From Topomyia yanbarensis (Eukaryota > Arthropoda > Insecta > Diptera > Culicidae), in the NCBI RefSeq assembly GCF_030247195.1, contig NC_080671.1, positions 36,058,343-36,122,342 on the forward strand: 64,000 nucleotides of DNA, read 5' to 3'. Below the pieces are notes generated by a model. The model had not been told where the DNA came from. It saw only the letters and a program-made list of their open reading frames with translations, and ran no database searches. Below are positions 1-10,980 of this stretch, piece by piece. A program made the translations under genes and the position numbers. Position 1 is the stretch's first letter; each line of letters begins with the position of its first letter.

Positions 1-820
1 ACTGGTGTGTGCAGAATATAATAGTTTTGTGTATTGTATGTAAGATATTTGTTATTCACTCTCGTTACCTCTCTGCTACAATCGACAACTGAGATTTGTG
101 TTTAAGTTCTCCAGCAAATTTCGTGATCCTTTCAGTTTTAAACTATTTCCTGTTGGTTGGAGCGTTCGATGCTGGAATTCGGTAATGTCATTTGGAATCT
201 ATGCAATGTTGCTTGGATCAATATGATAGAATCGGGTTCAGAGACGGTTTATGAGGTACGCTTCTTCCTGACATGAGACCAATTATGCTGTCCAGTCATC
301 ACAATAATTCAAAAATTGAACGAGTTCTCCGCACTATTTGATTTTACCCTTTCCGTATCTTGATTTTGGAGACGCATTCAATCACACTAGTTTTAAGATA
401 TTTCATTAGGACATTATGTTAGATGAACAAAATTTGCCAAGTACAAATTCCGCAAGATCGAAAAATATTGATCAATTCTGAAGCGGAGCAATCACGCAAT
501 CAATCAGAATTGAAAACTTATTTATTTTATTTTCTTCTGTATTCCCGGGATCCCGGCATTTCCGGGAAATCTTTTATGCCGAGAAGCTGAAAATAGTCGA
601 GAAATAGAAGCTGTACTGGACATTGATAAAATAAAATCGTAAATAGAACAAAAATGATTATAAAATGCACGAATTCATTTGTCGTGTTCTGCAGCGACGC
701 ATTTTCGTGCACTGTAAATAGTTGTAAATAGTCGTTCATTTCACGAACTGAAGACTTGAGAAACGAACATTTGCTTAATTTTACATGTTTCTTGTACGTT
801 GCACGAAATTAAAATTTTAC
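1..820. other. AT-rich spacer, no gene seen
   Basis: No reading frame here resembles a protein. About 540-790 contains TTCGTG/CACGAA-rich sequence resembling the repeat units at 1560-2070 and 4436-4710, so this part is probably an old copy of that dispersed family. Confidence 0.4.
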
Positions 821-990
821 AGAATCTACAAGTGGATGAGTTCCCGAATCCAAAATATCTAAAAGTGTCCAAATCAGTTAAAGAAAACCATATTTATGAG
901 CATTTCAATTTGTGGATACCAGGGTACCCTCGTCGGCCGGTTAAAGGTGTTTTTCGTTGGACACACAATAGTTAAAATCAAGTTTGTAAA
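821..990 (+). repeat. Diverged dispersed repeat, copy 1
   Basis: The words 'agtggatgagttcccgaatcc', the spacing after them and a later 'gtcggcc' stretch recur in diverged form at about 2490-2610 ('agtggaggagttcctggatc', then 'gggcgtcggcctg'). The two blocks are in the same orientation. The family is not identified. Confidence 0.35.
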
Positions 991-1149
991 AATCGGTTAA
1001 GAGTCTGCTGGAAAATTGGTGTGACATTAGCTCAGGAACTTGGCGAGTTCCCCGGGAACATCAAATACCGTCATAGGTGGCCAATGTGGTCAAAGCTACT
1101 CAAATTCAAGTAATGTTGAACTCATTTGAATATGTATGACATCATTCCG

Positions 1150-1472
1150 ACATCATATAATTGCCGGTTTATTTGGGAATTTGCTGTGTGACCACACTCT
1201 TCAACCCGTAACGTCGGAGCCGTCGGTCCGATTAGCTAAAAATGGAATAGCATCCTATGAGAGCGTTATACCGTTAATTTGAAACTAAACTTGTGCAAAT
1301 CGTTTCAGCCATCTCCGAGAAAATTGAGTGACATTATTTGACACACACATACCTACACACACTCGAATGTATCGAATGGTATATGACACTCGGCCTTCCC
1401 GGCCTCGGTTGACAAGTCAATTTTTAAAGTGATTGCATAGACTTTCTTTACATGAGAAAGGCAAAAATAGTT
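1150..1472 (+). repeat. Dispersed noncoding repeat, copy 1 of 2
   Basis: This block is clearly similar, in the same orientation, to 21795-22155. Shared landmarks in order are a 'gaccacactc'-like start, 'gagtgacattatttgacaca', a CA-rich microsatellite, 'gaatggtatatgacactcgg', and an end with 'gtgattgcata' and 'atgagaaaggcaaaa'. It has no protein coding. The CA-rich core probably explains length differences between copies. Sequences of this appearance are common in mosquito genomes (recollection, not checked). Confidence 0.65.
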
Positions 1473-1556
1473 TAGAAGACTATAAAGAAAATACAATTTG
1501 AAAAATTACTTTATTGATTTAATCGCGGCACTGGGATAACATATTCGTAAATCTGC

Positions 1557-2068
1557 TACGAATAGGTTTCGCGGATCCGAGCATTTTAGTGCGTTGTAAA
1601 TAGTTGGTTTCGTTCATTTCACGAACCAAAAACATGAAAAGTTTTCGTAATATTACATATTTATCGTATGTTGCACGAAATTTTGTCGTTGAAGACAAAA
1701 CTATTTTTCGTAGTCGAAACGAAATGTTTCATTATTTTACCAAATGTTTGTATATAGCACGAATATATTGTTAGTCGCACGATTTCATTTTCTTTCATCG
1801 AACAAAAGCTTTCGTATTTTTATATGTTATTTTTTCAATCTGCCTGCTCCATGCGATTTCACGGTTTTTGCCAAAGGATCCCCACAATATTCCTTCCCAA
1901 AACAAATTAGATACTAGGAGACTGCATGTAACTTTCGTAAACATCTTCTGAAAATACCAAAATTTTGCTCGATGGGCGAAAATGAAATCGTGCGACTAAC
2001 GACATATTCGTGCTAAAATAACGAAACATTTCGTTTCAATCGAGAAAAATAGTTTTATCTTCGACGAT
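1557..2068. mobile_element. Foldback (hairpin) repeat with about 100-bp arms
   Basis: The segment 1686-1792 is repeated in inverted orientation at 1979-2068. Both arms contain 'aaactatttttc', 'cgaaacgaaatgtttc', 'agcacgaata' and 'tagtcgcacgatttcatttt'. The loop is about 185 bp. The left arm holds a short extra segment ('accaaatgtttgtatat') that is absent on the right. No coding sequence is present; this looks like a MITE or foldback element. Confidence 0.6.
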
Positions 2069-3210
2069 TGGATCTGTTCTTGAATGGATCTGTTCTTGAT
2101 AATCCGAATTTTCCAGAGTAATGTTCCAGTACCAGGGTATAATTTATAAACTTAAATGATGTCCTACTAATATGAGTATCAAAACTCTTTAAATTGTCTT
2201 TCAAGTCTGTTATTTATTGTTACGGGATCATATGGTAATTTGACCTCGGAATGGCCACTCACGGTCCCACGGGAACCTGCTCCGGAATGTTCGTTCCGGA
2301 ATCAAATCACCAAATAGTTCCAAAACCACGAGATACAGCTTTCTGGTGCAATTCCATGAAGTTTGATACCCATATTTCCAGTATTCCAGTGAAATTCACA
2401 AATAGTTTCCCAGCACTGGAACATGCTTCCGGAAATCCGGATTCCCGGGAACCGAATGAAGTAACCCGATTCATTTTTAGCAAATCTAAAAGTGGAGGAG
2501 TTCCTGGATCCAAAACACCCAGCAGTATCGAAATCAGTTGTAAATTATTTAGTTATTGTCATTTCAGTTTTGTGGGTGTCCGGGCGTCGGCCTGTTACGT
2601 AGTAAAAAAGCCCCTCCTCACTACCTCCCTTACTATATCAACAATATCATTAACCCAAAAGCTTGACTTAGTGAAGTTCTTAGACGTCACAAAGTTTTAA
2701 TTTCTAATTCATTAACTGAAAGCTGAAAAGGTACCCGGGTATAGCGTCGGACACATAACTGTTAAGTGTTTCTTAATCAATTGATGGTCATACAAATAGA
2801 ATTATTCAATAAATTACGAGCAAATCTAAAAAATTTCTAATTTTAGAATTAAACCGGATACAGTTTGGAACAAAATCAAAAACTTAGTGCATATTCTGTA
2901 ACACTTTAATTTATATAGTTGTTTCAATCTGGAACTATAGTGAGGCAATCACATCTCCAGTAAATCGTTTGGTTTTATAATTTCAAATAATTTTGCTTTA
3001 AATTTTAAATTGGTGTACATCGCCGTTACATTTCTTGCTTAATTTAAAACACGTTTAAAACTGTGTTACTAATATTGGGTTGACTTCCAAGAATTGTTAT
3101 AGATTAGCTTTGCAAATTTTTGAAAACCAAACTAAAACTGCTCTAACATAACTCAAGCTGATCGCCCACCAAAATCTGCCACTAACCCCCATCTTTAAGT
3201 AGGCACAAAC
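2069..3210. other. No gene; diverged repeat copy 2 at about 2490-2770
   Basis: A 149-codon open frame at 2251-2700 reads through CCGG-rich repeat sequence ('ttccggaaatccgg') and has no recognisable domain, so it is not called as a gene. About 2490-2610 resembles 821-990. From 2770 to 3210 the sequence is AT-rich with nothing recognised. Confidence 0.4.
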
Positions 3211-3214
3211 CCAG

Positions 3215-3667
3215 TTGAATCCGCCCGTGCTTTTGAAATACCTACAGAAGCATGTTGTCAGATGCCTAAGTGATAAAAAACGTAACACGTACGAATATCC
3301 GAAATATGAAATGTGTGTACCAGCAGGTTCCTTACCCTATGTACCTACAAACCGCCCACAATATTTTGGCACGATAATTCTTCCCGTATCGTCGATCCGA
3401 CGCATACACAAATATAAAAATAAATTAATTAGTCCCAATGCAAGCTCACAAGCAGATCACACACTAAAACTACTTGTCCTTGAAAACGGTCGGATCAAGA
3501 AACACGAAAAGCCTTTTTTCATAAAGATAGGTGCTTCCCTCGCAGTGCTAGAAGCTGCTCAATTTTTACCTTCCAATTCTCAATACAATTCTCCTAGAAT
3601 ATTTACAAAAGTCGAATTAGGTGGAAAACGCAGCCAAAGACAGTCTAAATTGATGTTTAATCAGTGA
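3215..3667 (+). CDS. Unassigned 150-codon open frame
   Basis: This open frame ends at TGA (3665-3667) and encodes a basic protein with many Lys and Arg residues. It contains 'VPAGSLPYVPTNRP' early on and 'KPFFIKIGASLAVLEAAQFL' in the second half. I see no signal peptide, membrane segment or known domain. The first ATG may not be a true start, since the frame could be an exon open on its 5' side. A 70-codon minus-strand frame (3661-3873) meets it tail to tail and is also unrecognised. It could be a decayed transposon gene, a host exon or chance. Confidence 0.18.
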   Translation: MNPPVLLKYLQKHVVRCLSDKKRNTYEYPKYEMCVPAGSLPYVPTNRPQYFGTIILPVSSIRRIHKYKNKLISPNASSQADHTLKLLVLENGRIKKHEKPFFIKIGASLAVLEAAQFLPSNSQYNSPRIFTKVELGGKRSQRQSKLMFNQ

Positions 3668-4385
3668 TCAATAATATCGCAACATAACGAAGATATATGA
3701 AAAAGTCGTTTTCCGTCGTCAACGTAAACTGTCCCAGGCAGCACTGCTCCATCGGAATCCAACCAGACTAATTGCAATAATTTCAGTTCTAGAGCAGATC
3801 CTTGTGACTCAAATGAAAGGCAATAGTCATATTTATTAGCATTACTTGTTTTTGAGGGCAAAGCTTGCATCAATCAAAAGTTATAGCTGTTTAAAAACGT
3901 TGTTGTCCACAAACAACATGGGTATGAAGGGGTTAGAGCGGCCAGGCTAACTGTGCAGCGTACAATATGTAGAAGATGTTTCAAAATTATACAGCATTAA
4001 AATTATTCATTGAATGAATTTAACCAACGAATCATTTTGAATCTTAAAGAAGGAAGAAACGTGGACAACCGTACCGACCGTTTAAGTTTGAAGGGGGTTT
4101 GATAAATCGTTGGGAGTGATTCGGCTAAGAAGGTTAATGTCACTCCTTTGGTTCATGTTACTGGGATGGGACAAAGTTATTTAGGCCTGTCCTGGCTAAT
4201 GAGCCTAGGTTACAGCGCCTCTATTCGCTCTTGTGAGCGGGTTTATGCCACCACTGCCAAAAATTCATAGCGTCTACCGCTTATTGTATCGTGCGGACGT
4301 TATAGTCACGATGTTGCTCATTTGTCATACGAGCAACAAATGATTCAAAGAGACCCTATTATTTATAGCCTCTCGTATTTGACTT
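3668..4385. other. Spacer, no gene recognised
   Basis: The stretch from 4180 to 4380 is less AT-rich than its surroundings, but no coding or structural feature could be supported. Confidence 0.35.
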
Positions 4386-4760
4386 AGCCACCTAGGCCCT
4401 TCCTATTAACAGCTCTACCTGAAAAAACTGCTTCGTTCGTATTACACACAAACGTTCATTAAAATAAACAAAACATTTCATTTCATTCACGAAAAATAAT
4501 GTCGTTATCAACGATAACCTTCGTGCAGTGTGCACTAAATATGTAAAATTTACGAAAGCTTTCGTTCATCAAGCGGCCATTCTTGTTCGTGAAATTAACG
4601 AAACCTACTATTTACACGAAAACACTTCGTAGCAGAAAACGAATGAACTCGTGCATTGCACGATCAATTTCATTATATTTACGAATTTATATTATCAGTG
4701 TACTTAACTGAGCCACCTAGGTACTTCCTATTAACAGCTCTACCCGAAAAAGTTGCTTCA
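4386..4760. mobile_element. CACGAA-type repeat between 50-bp direct repeats
   Basis: The 50-bp segment 4386-4435, beginning 'agccacctaggcccttccta', is repeated almost exactly at 4711-4760. Between them (4436-4710) lies TTCGT/CACGAA-rich sequence like that at 1560-2070. A 50-bp flanking duplication is far longer than a normal target-site duplication, so either the element inserted by an unusual route or the locus was partly duplicated. Confidence 0.45.
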
Positions 4761-5339
4761 TGAATGGCAATATTCCCTTTTTTCGTGAACTTTTCAATTT
4801 TACCAATTTCCAATAGACGCTTCTATTATTGCACAGAATTGTAATTAACTGCCAATATTTAACATAGGCGTTTCTGCATCGACTGGTGTATAAATAATTA
4901 TAAGCGTGCAAACCTTACATTGTTTCGTTGTATAGGGGATATTGTAGAGTTTTGGATAACAGGTCCCTTTCAAAAATGTAGCATTTAATAAATGTTTTTC
5001 TCCTATTTTCCTATAGAGGCGGTGGTAGGAAAATATAGAGTTCCGAAAGCTCAAAGTAATTAAAAAGGAATCAAAAATCTATGAATATGTGAATAAAGTT
5101 TCATTTTCAATATAAATAGCATATTCACAAGAATTCTTGTAGTGATCCACCCAACTATGACAAATAATGATATTACGAGGGGTGACAGTTTGACCATGAA
5201 GGACATTGTCTAAAAGATGGAACATTCAAGTTTTTTCAACATAATGGAAAACTGAACAACATCAACCGAGGCAGAGGGAGGGATACTTTTTAGTTATGAA
5301 GAAAGAGTAAGAGGGGATGGATATCCTAAAATTGATTAG
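4761..5339. other. AT-rich spacer, nothing recognised
   Basis: Only short frames are present and no repeat partner was found elsewhere in the window. Confidence 0.35.
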
Positions 5340-6019
5340 TTTAATTAATGGGCGGTAATAAATCGGCTATTTTATCAGTACGCACTATTGCCCGGTGCTA
5401 TGCGCACCGCGGTGCAAATAATTATTTCTCGGATTACAAGCAAAACCAAGAGATATCTAGTGTTACGTTTGGAAGATGTGTGATGAGAGTATTAATTTGT
5501 AATCATGCCGATTTTCTAGTGCTTTTCTACCAATAGTTATTTTACGAAAACTGTAAGGTGCGCACTTTTGCCCCACCTTACTCTACAAAAGAAATACTTT
5601 AAGGGTTCAAATATTTTCAATGCTTCAAAGGATTATCGTGAAGACAATCAAAAGAAATGTACTCGTCTACCAAAGAAAAATGTGCCGTGAGGAGCCAAAA
5701 AAGATTGGACAATCAACACGCAAATTGGCACAACATTTTAATATTTCAAATTCAACTGTTCGCTGTATTTTGAACAGAAATAACGTAATTTATCAATAAT
5801 GTAAGTGACCACCAAAATATACAGCGAAACATCTAGTAAAAATACCAATTTGCTGCCGTTCACTTCACCGTAAACACTTTGCGAATGAAAAAGTGCATGA
5901 TGCGTCATACATTAAGTGGAAACGATGACTATTACACTGACAACATTGAAGTAACACCAGACGATATTAAAGATGCCGGCAAATCGGAATTCGCAGTGTT
6001 GCTATAGACAGCTATTTAT
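5340..6019 (+). pseudogene. Mariner-like transposase relic, 5' half
   Basis: About 5640-5800 encodes an N-terminal DNA-binding segment: 'KKIGQSTRKLAQHFNISNST' followed by 'VRCIL', a helix-turn-helix of the Tc1/mariner type. After stops and shifts, about 5888-6009 encodes 'SGNDDYYTDNIEVTPDDIK', matching the stretch downstream of the first catalytic Asp in mariner-family transposases of the maT/ITmD37 kind (from memory of the family). A stop codon lies just before the insertion at 6020. The reading resumes at 9617 with 'KKGVSVPVIRT'. The region 5340-5640 is the presumed 5' flank or terminal part of the transposon. The gene is dead. Confidence 0.6.
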
Positions 6020-6038
6020 AAAGGTGCGCACCGCTGCG

Positions 6039-6106
6039 GCACGCCGCCAATTTCAGGTAAAAATTGTGAGTACGCTGACAATTTTTACCGGAAACTGGCG
6101 GCGTGC
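6039..6106. repeat. 29-bp-arm hairpin inside the left end
   Basis: Arm 6039-6067 starts 'gcacgccgccaatttcaggt' and is the reverse complement of 6078-6106 with two mismatches. The loop is 10 bp. The right end of the host element lacks it, so it is an insertion into the left terminal repeat or a left-specific structure. Confidence 0.75.
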
Positions 6107-6495
6107 GCGGAAAAAATTCTTCCGAAAATCGTGAATAAAGTACCATGAATTCTAGAACAATCACATTTTTACGTTACGTAAACAGGACCATGAACAAAAA
6201 TCATGGCTTTTATAATTATATTCAATTTGGCTTTAGTAACGCCCGCATAACGCGTTCATTAGTAGAAATATTTGTTTTTGTTTTGTGAACTTCAGTCACG
6301 GTTTTCGCCAAGTAATTTCTAATTCGAATCTCAGTACTCGAACTTTATGAACATTATTCATAAAACCAAAGGTTGACTCATGATTTTTTTCATAGATATA
6401 GGAACATTAGTTCTCAAAATCTAAATATTCTGGCTATTTTTTCGAGAACTATTTCACGAAATTCGGAATTTTATTCATGTATCCATTCAATCCCC

Positions 6496-7020
6496 GTGAA
6501 CTAATTCGTGATCCCTAATATATTAGTCACGATCCAATATCCGTGCTCGTGAAATGGCTCACAAAATCAGCAAACATTTTTCATGTATTCGTGAACTGGT
6601 TCTTGATTCCTAATATATTAGTTACGATTCAATATCCGTGCTCGTGAAATATTATTCATGTATTCGTGAACCGGTTCACGATACCTAGTATAATAGTCAC
6701 AACTTACCATTCATTTTCGTGAAATAGTTCATGAAATCAACAAATATTAATCATGTACTCGTGAGCTGGTTCATGATTCCTAACATAAGTCACGATCCAA
6801 TATCCGTGTTCATGAAAAAGTTCACGATATCATGAAATATTATTCATTTATTCGTGAACTGGTTCATGATACCCAATTTAAAAGTCACTAATTGTCATTC
6901 GTTTTCGTGAAAAAGTTCACGAAATCTTGAAATATTATTCATGTATTTGTGAACTGGTTCATGATTCCTAGTACATGATTTACGATCTATCTAGTATCCA
7001 TTTGCGTGCTTGTGATATTT
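6496..7020 (+). repeat. Tandem array of about 95-bp units
   Basis: The landmark 'gtgaactggttcatgatt' or a close variant starts at 6496, 6591, 6666, 6761, 6854 and 6949, giving spacings of 95, 75, 95, 93 and 95 bp. Each unit also holds 'agtcacgatccaatatcc' or a relative and 'aaatattattcatgtattc'. The 75-bp unit has an internal deletion. Confidence 0.75.
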
Positions 7021-7188
7021 AGAAGACATCTCTAATCATTTACAATTTCGTGCAACATGATAATGAAATTTTTACTCGAACTTTTTCACAAAATTTGGAG
7101 TATTATTCGTGAAATCATTTTTGTTCCATGTACTTTATCATGAAATACCTAGCTGCTAGCGACCAGTAATAAGTACGAGTAGTAGATA

Positions 7189-8800
7189 CAGGGTGTTTGG
7201 TTCATTGTTAAGAACCTCTCGAGGAGTGATTGTTTGTCATATTTGGAGAAAAAAATTGTTCTACAGATACAATCAAATCTCAACCGTTACAAAGTTATTG
7301 AACTTTTTGTGTTAAAAACTTATTTATCTTAAAATACCTCTAACTCAAAAAGTATATTTTGTATTTCAGATATTTTAGGTCCACTGGGAAGGTGAGAAAA
7401 TTTCGCATGGAGTGATGCCGTCACATGTTTCAGCTAATGAGTTTAAGTAGCCTTTTCAAAGTAATTTATTGAAAATTTAACAATTGTAATCGATTTTTCG
7501 TTCATTTCTTGTAAATCCTAATAGTTAACCTCATCATTTTAATAATCCAGATTGTTAGTCTTGAAAAGCTGCATAATTCGTTCTTTGACATGATACACTT
7601 ACTTTTTCTTATTTTCATGAGTTTGGGTTATTCAACTTGGATATTTTTATCTCATTTTCACTAATACCAACTTTAATTGAAAAAGTATGGCACTTATTGT
7701 AGTTTTTTCCTTTTTATTCGAAAGCTAGGAAAATTTTACAGAGAAAAATGGATTAATACCTTTTAGTTAAGTGAATTTAGTATTCTTTTAGAAGTAAATT
7801 AGTTTAAAGTTAGTGCTATTATTAGCATTTTCGTTCATTTTCTTAAAATAGTAAATAATAAACGTCACCATTATTATCATGGAAATAATGCATCTCAGCA
7901 AGTTCTACAGTTCTTTCTTTGATTCCATCCAATTATCTCTTTTGGTTTCGACACAAAATCGTTTTTATCACATCGTTTCGTATGCAAAAATAACGATTTC
8001 GAACCCACTACATTTGTGGCGAGGTCATGCTGTGTTAACTATTAAATAGCAGCAAAATGAAAAGAAATATAGACAAAGTGTCAAATAAAAAGTTATAGAG
8101 AACATTAAAGGGCATCTAATGAACAAGAGTAACGATAAATATTGTTGATTAATAATTAGAATAATTAAAAAGCTCTCCAAAAACACAAATTTTGAGTTAT
8201 TTCGTTAGTAAAAAATCACTTAACTAAAAGATATTTGTACATACACTGATAGGACATTTTCTCAGCTTTTCAATAAAATCTTGTAAATAACGATATAAAG
8301 CATATTTTTTAGATTAGAGTCTTTTAATCACTTGCAAGTCGGTTACACGAAAAGTATAGTAATGAAATTACAAAGAAATGAGAAGAGATAGGAATATGAC
8401 GTCCAAGAACAAATTATGAATCGTCCTAAAAACCAACTTTTAGACAATGGATATTGCTATAATCATACTTCATTATTTCGAGAAAATTAGCAAAAACCTC
8501 CTCAAAGACACTAACTTTTAACTACTTCACAGCTAAAAGGTAATTAAAACTAATTAGCTAAAAGATATGAGAACACCATTCAATAGGAAATTTTCTCACC
8601 TTTCGAATGGATTAAAACATTTAAAATACAAAGTATACTTTTAAAGTTAGAGGTATTTTCAGACAAATAAGTTTTTTACAGAAAAAGTTCAATAACTCGG
8701 TAACAGTTGAGATTTGAGGGTATGTGTAGAGCAATTTTTTCTCCAAGTGTGATAGTCTATCATCCCCCGAGAGATTCTTAACCATGAACCAAACACCCTG
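7189..8800. mobile_element. 1.6-kb TA-flanked inverted-repeat element (Tc1/mariner-type ends)
   Basis: The left end CAGGGTGTTTGGTTCATTG is matched in inverted orientation by the right end at 8780-8800, with TA on both outer sides (7187-7188 and 8801-8802). Inverted similarity extends about 200 bp inward, including 'ctctaact'/'agttagag' and the 'gttgagattt' segment. Further in, sequence rich in 'aattagttt' and 'gaaaattttctcac' is repeated in both orientations. No transposase frame is present. It sits inside the 6020-9606 element and is therefore younger than it. Confidence 0.7.
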
Positions 8801-9059
8801 TATAAAAAAAATTATTAGGACCTCGAACATCGTTATTCATTTGATAAGGTTCATTGTGATGTCCGGACAGAAAACGAAAACTGCAGTGAGAACCCCATAT
8901 AGTGTGCGTGATATATTTCACAGAACTAGATATCGCGAATGAGTCTTATTTTAATGATCCAGTTCATATTGTTACGTTATTCCGGGTAAAAAACCCGCTA
9001 GTGATCAAAAAATAATAGATCACGATAAGGCGAAGATAATTTACGAATACCATGATAAA

Positions 9060-9480
9060 ACTGCTGATATCATGAACATTAGTTACATTACTTTTTGAAA
9101 GTAAGCTATAAAATAAAATATCATGATAACATGACCATAAATTGCGAAAATCGTGACTAAGATCCTGAAATCATGAACATGAATTGCTCTATTCATGACT
9201 AAAATATCACGATGACATGAACAGAAGGGTCAAAAATCGTGACTAAGATCCTGAAATAATGAACACAAATCACACAACTCGTTTCAAAATATTCAAAATC
9301 GTGACAAAGATCCTGAAATCATGAACATGAATCACTCTAGTCATGACTTAAATATCACGATAACGTGAATAGAAATGACGAACATCGCCACTAAGATCTT
9401 GAAATCATGAACTTCAATCCCGCTAACATCATCAGAATTCACAAGAATCGCGAATAAGTTCTTGAAATCATGAACAACGT
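9060..9480 (+). repeat. Tandem array with alternating unit length
   Basis: The landmark 'ctgaaatcatgaac' (or a close variant) occurs with its TGAAAT at 9166, 9252, 9314, 9400 and 9463, giving spacings of 86, 62, 86 and 63 bp. This is a two-part higher-order unit of about 148 bp. A more diverged unit lies at 9060-9165. Confidence 0.7.
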
Positions 9481-9616
9481 TTGACTGTGTATTCCCAAAG
9501 GTTTATTATTCATAATTTCAGGAACTTGATCACGGATTTCGTAAATCTTTTTCTTCGTGAATTTATGAACTGATTTTTTCCGTGTGTATCGGCGGTGCAC
9601 ACCTTTAGCTATTTAT

Positions 9617-9965
9617 AAGAAAGGTGTTTCAGTGCCTGTGATCCGTACCAAAATTGAAAGAATTCATCAGAGAAATATCACACTTAGGATGAAATCAAGT
9701 TTCAGCCGAATCTTTCGAACTCTCATTATGCGAAAAGTGTCGAAAAAACGCAATTCTCCAAATGTGCCACAAGCACGTTAAATCGAAAATTTTTAAACTC
9801 TTATCGAACGTGTGGTGTGCGACAAGGGTTGGGGCACCAAACCAGCAGCAATTGGTTCCTCGAATCAAGGGATAGTTAAATAAATCCTCTCTATGTCCTA
9901 ATTCGAAATGTTCGTCACAAATTGCGTAAAATCGATGACAACGGACTATGAAATATACTGTAAAT
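9617..9965 (+). pseudogene. Mariner-like transposase relic, 3' half
   Basis: This is the continuation of the frame interrupted at 6020. It opens with 'KKGVSVPVIRT', the segment that precedes the second catalytic Asp region in mariner transposases. Later 'NSPNVPQAR' and, after a stop, 'IENF' and 'CDKGWGTK' match the C-terminal part that carries the last catalytic acidic residue in maT/mariner proteins (family knowledge, from memory). At least three in-frame stops are present. The middle of the gene, including the second Asp, is lost or unrecognisable. Confidence 0.55.
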
Positions 9966-10980
9966 GTATTTTTGAGAGTTTATAAATACAATAAGATCCA
10001 ATTAACAGAAATTTTCAAATCGATGTTTTATTTTGCCCCTAAAAGGCAAGGGGTCTCAGAAGCCCGGCTAGTTACAGATCTCTATTTTCAATGAGCTTGT
10101 AATTTTAAATACAAATGATCGAGCGTTTTCGGGCTTTCGATTCTTTCACTGATAAAACGGCAAAAGGAAGCTTTCGATTTCATTGGGTCTTGGGAGCAAT
10201 GCTTCTTGATAACACGATTTTAACTTGCCTTTTTGAGGGTTAAAATGGCGTACACTGAAGTAAAAGCTTTCCGAACGCATAACACTTCAAGATTTTCGTC
10301 TATGTAGTGCTGAGTCAGGGCCAGGTACTAATGAGACGAAGTTAAAATTAAAATCCAGCCATTGAAATTTTATCATATTTAAAATGATACACGATACCGA
10401 TTTGACGTACAATGTCAAACTTATAAAATCAAAGCCCCTTTAATTGTCTCAAAGGGGCACAGAACATACATTGTTTAACGTATAAGAAATATGACACACC
10501 AGAATGGTTTTGTATTTTTCACATATTGAGAAATTGGACTTCGAGAATTCCAAATTGAGTGTATTTGCATTTCATCTTTTAGCAGCAAATAAGTAGCCTT
10601 TTGGGACTAAGGGGAGTTTAATACATAATTTGATTCAACAAGTTAGATAAACAGGCGAGCAACATCGGTAGTAGATGATTTATAGTAAAGAATTTCAATA
10701 AGTCAATTTTTGTCAAATTTCAAATTAATAAATGCAAGCTGTCAAGAAAATGAGTTATGGTACGTAATGCCGTCGGGGAAACGCCTATTTGTTATTAGTA
10801 CTTACTGTTGTTAATAAATAACAAGCAGTTTGGTAAATTGGATGTGTAATCAAAATTCTAGCAGAAACAATAATTCTGCTCGATATTCTCTGTAACAAAA
10901 TCCCACGAATTAAATAACTGTTAAACAAAATGAAAAATTACTCCTTTCAACATAATGTAGTTCGCGAAAACAAAAGCGAA
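9966..10980. other. AT-rich spacer, no gene
   Basis: It holds the presumed 3' flank of the mariner relic and then AT-rich sequence. A short palindromic 'aaagcccctttaattgtctcaaaggggc' hairpin lies near 10431-10458. Nothing else is supported. Confidence 0.35.

Larger units (their letters stand above)
6020..9606. mobile_element. 3.59-kb inverted-repeat element with 10-bp target duplication
   Basis: The ends are inverted: left AAAGGTGCGCACCGC, right GCGGTGCACACCTTT. They are flanked by the direct repeat AGCTATTTAT (6010-6019 and 9607-9616). Removing the element plus one repeat copy (3597 nt, a multiple of three) rejoins the mariner relic in frame (AIY/KKGVSVPVIRT). Similarity between the ends resumes further in around 'gcggaaaaaa'. 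It has a tandem array near each end, a hairpin at its left end and a nested 1.6-kb element in the centre. No transposase frame is seen, so it is non-autonomous. A 9-11 bp duplication suits the Mutator superfamily, but that assignment is inference. Confidence 0.75.

Noticed and set aside
2251..2700. 149-codon open frame on the plus strand
   Set aside because: It runs through CCGG-rich repeat-like sequence, partly shared with 821-990, and shows no domain.
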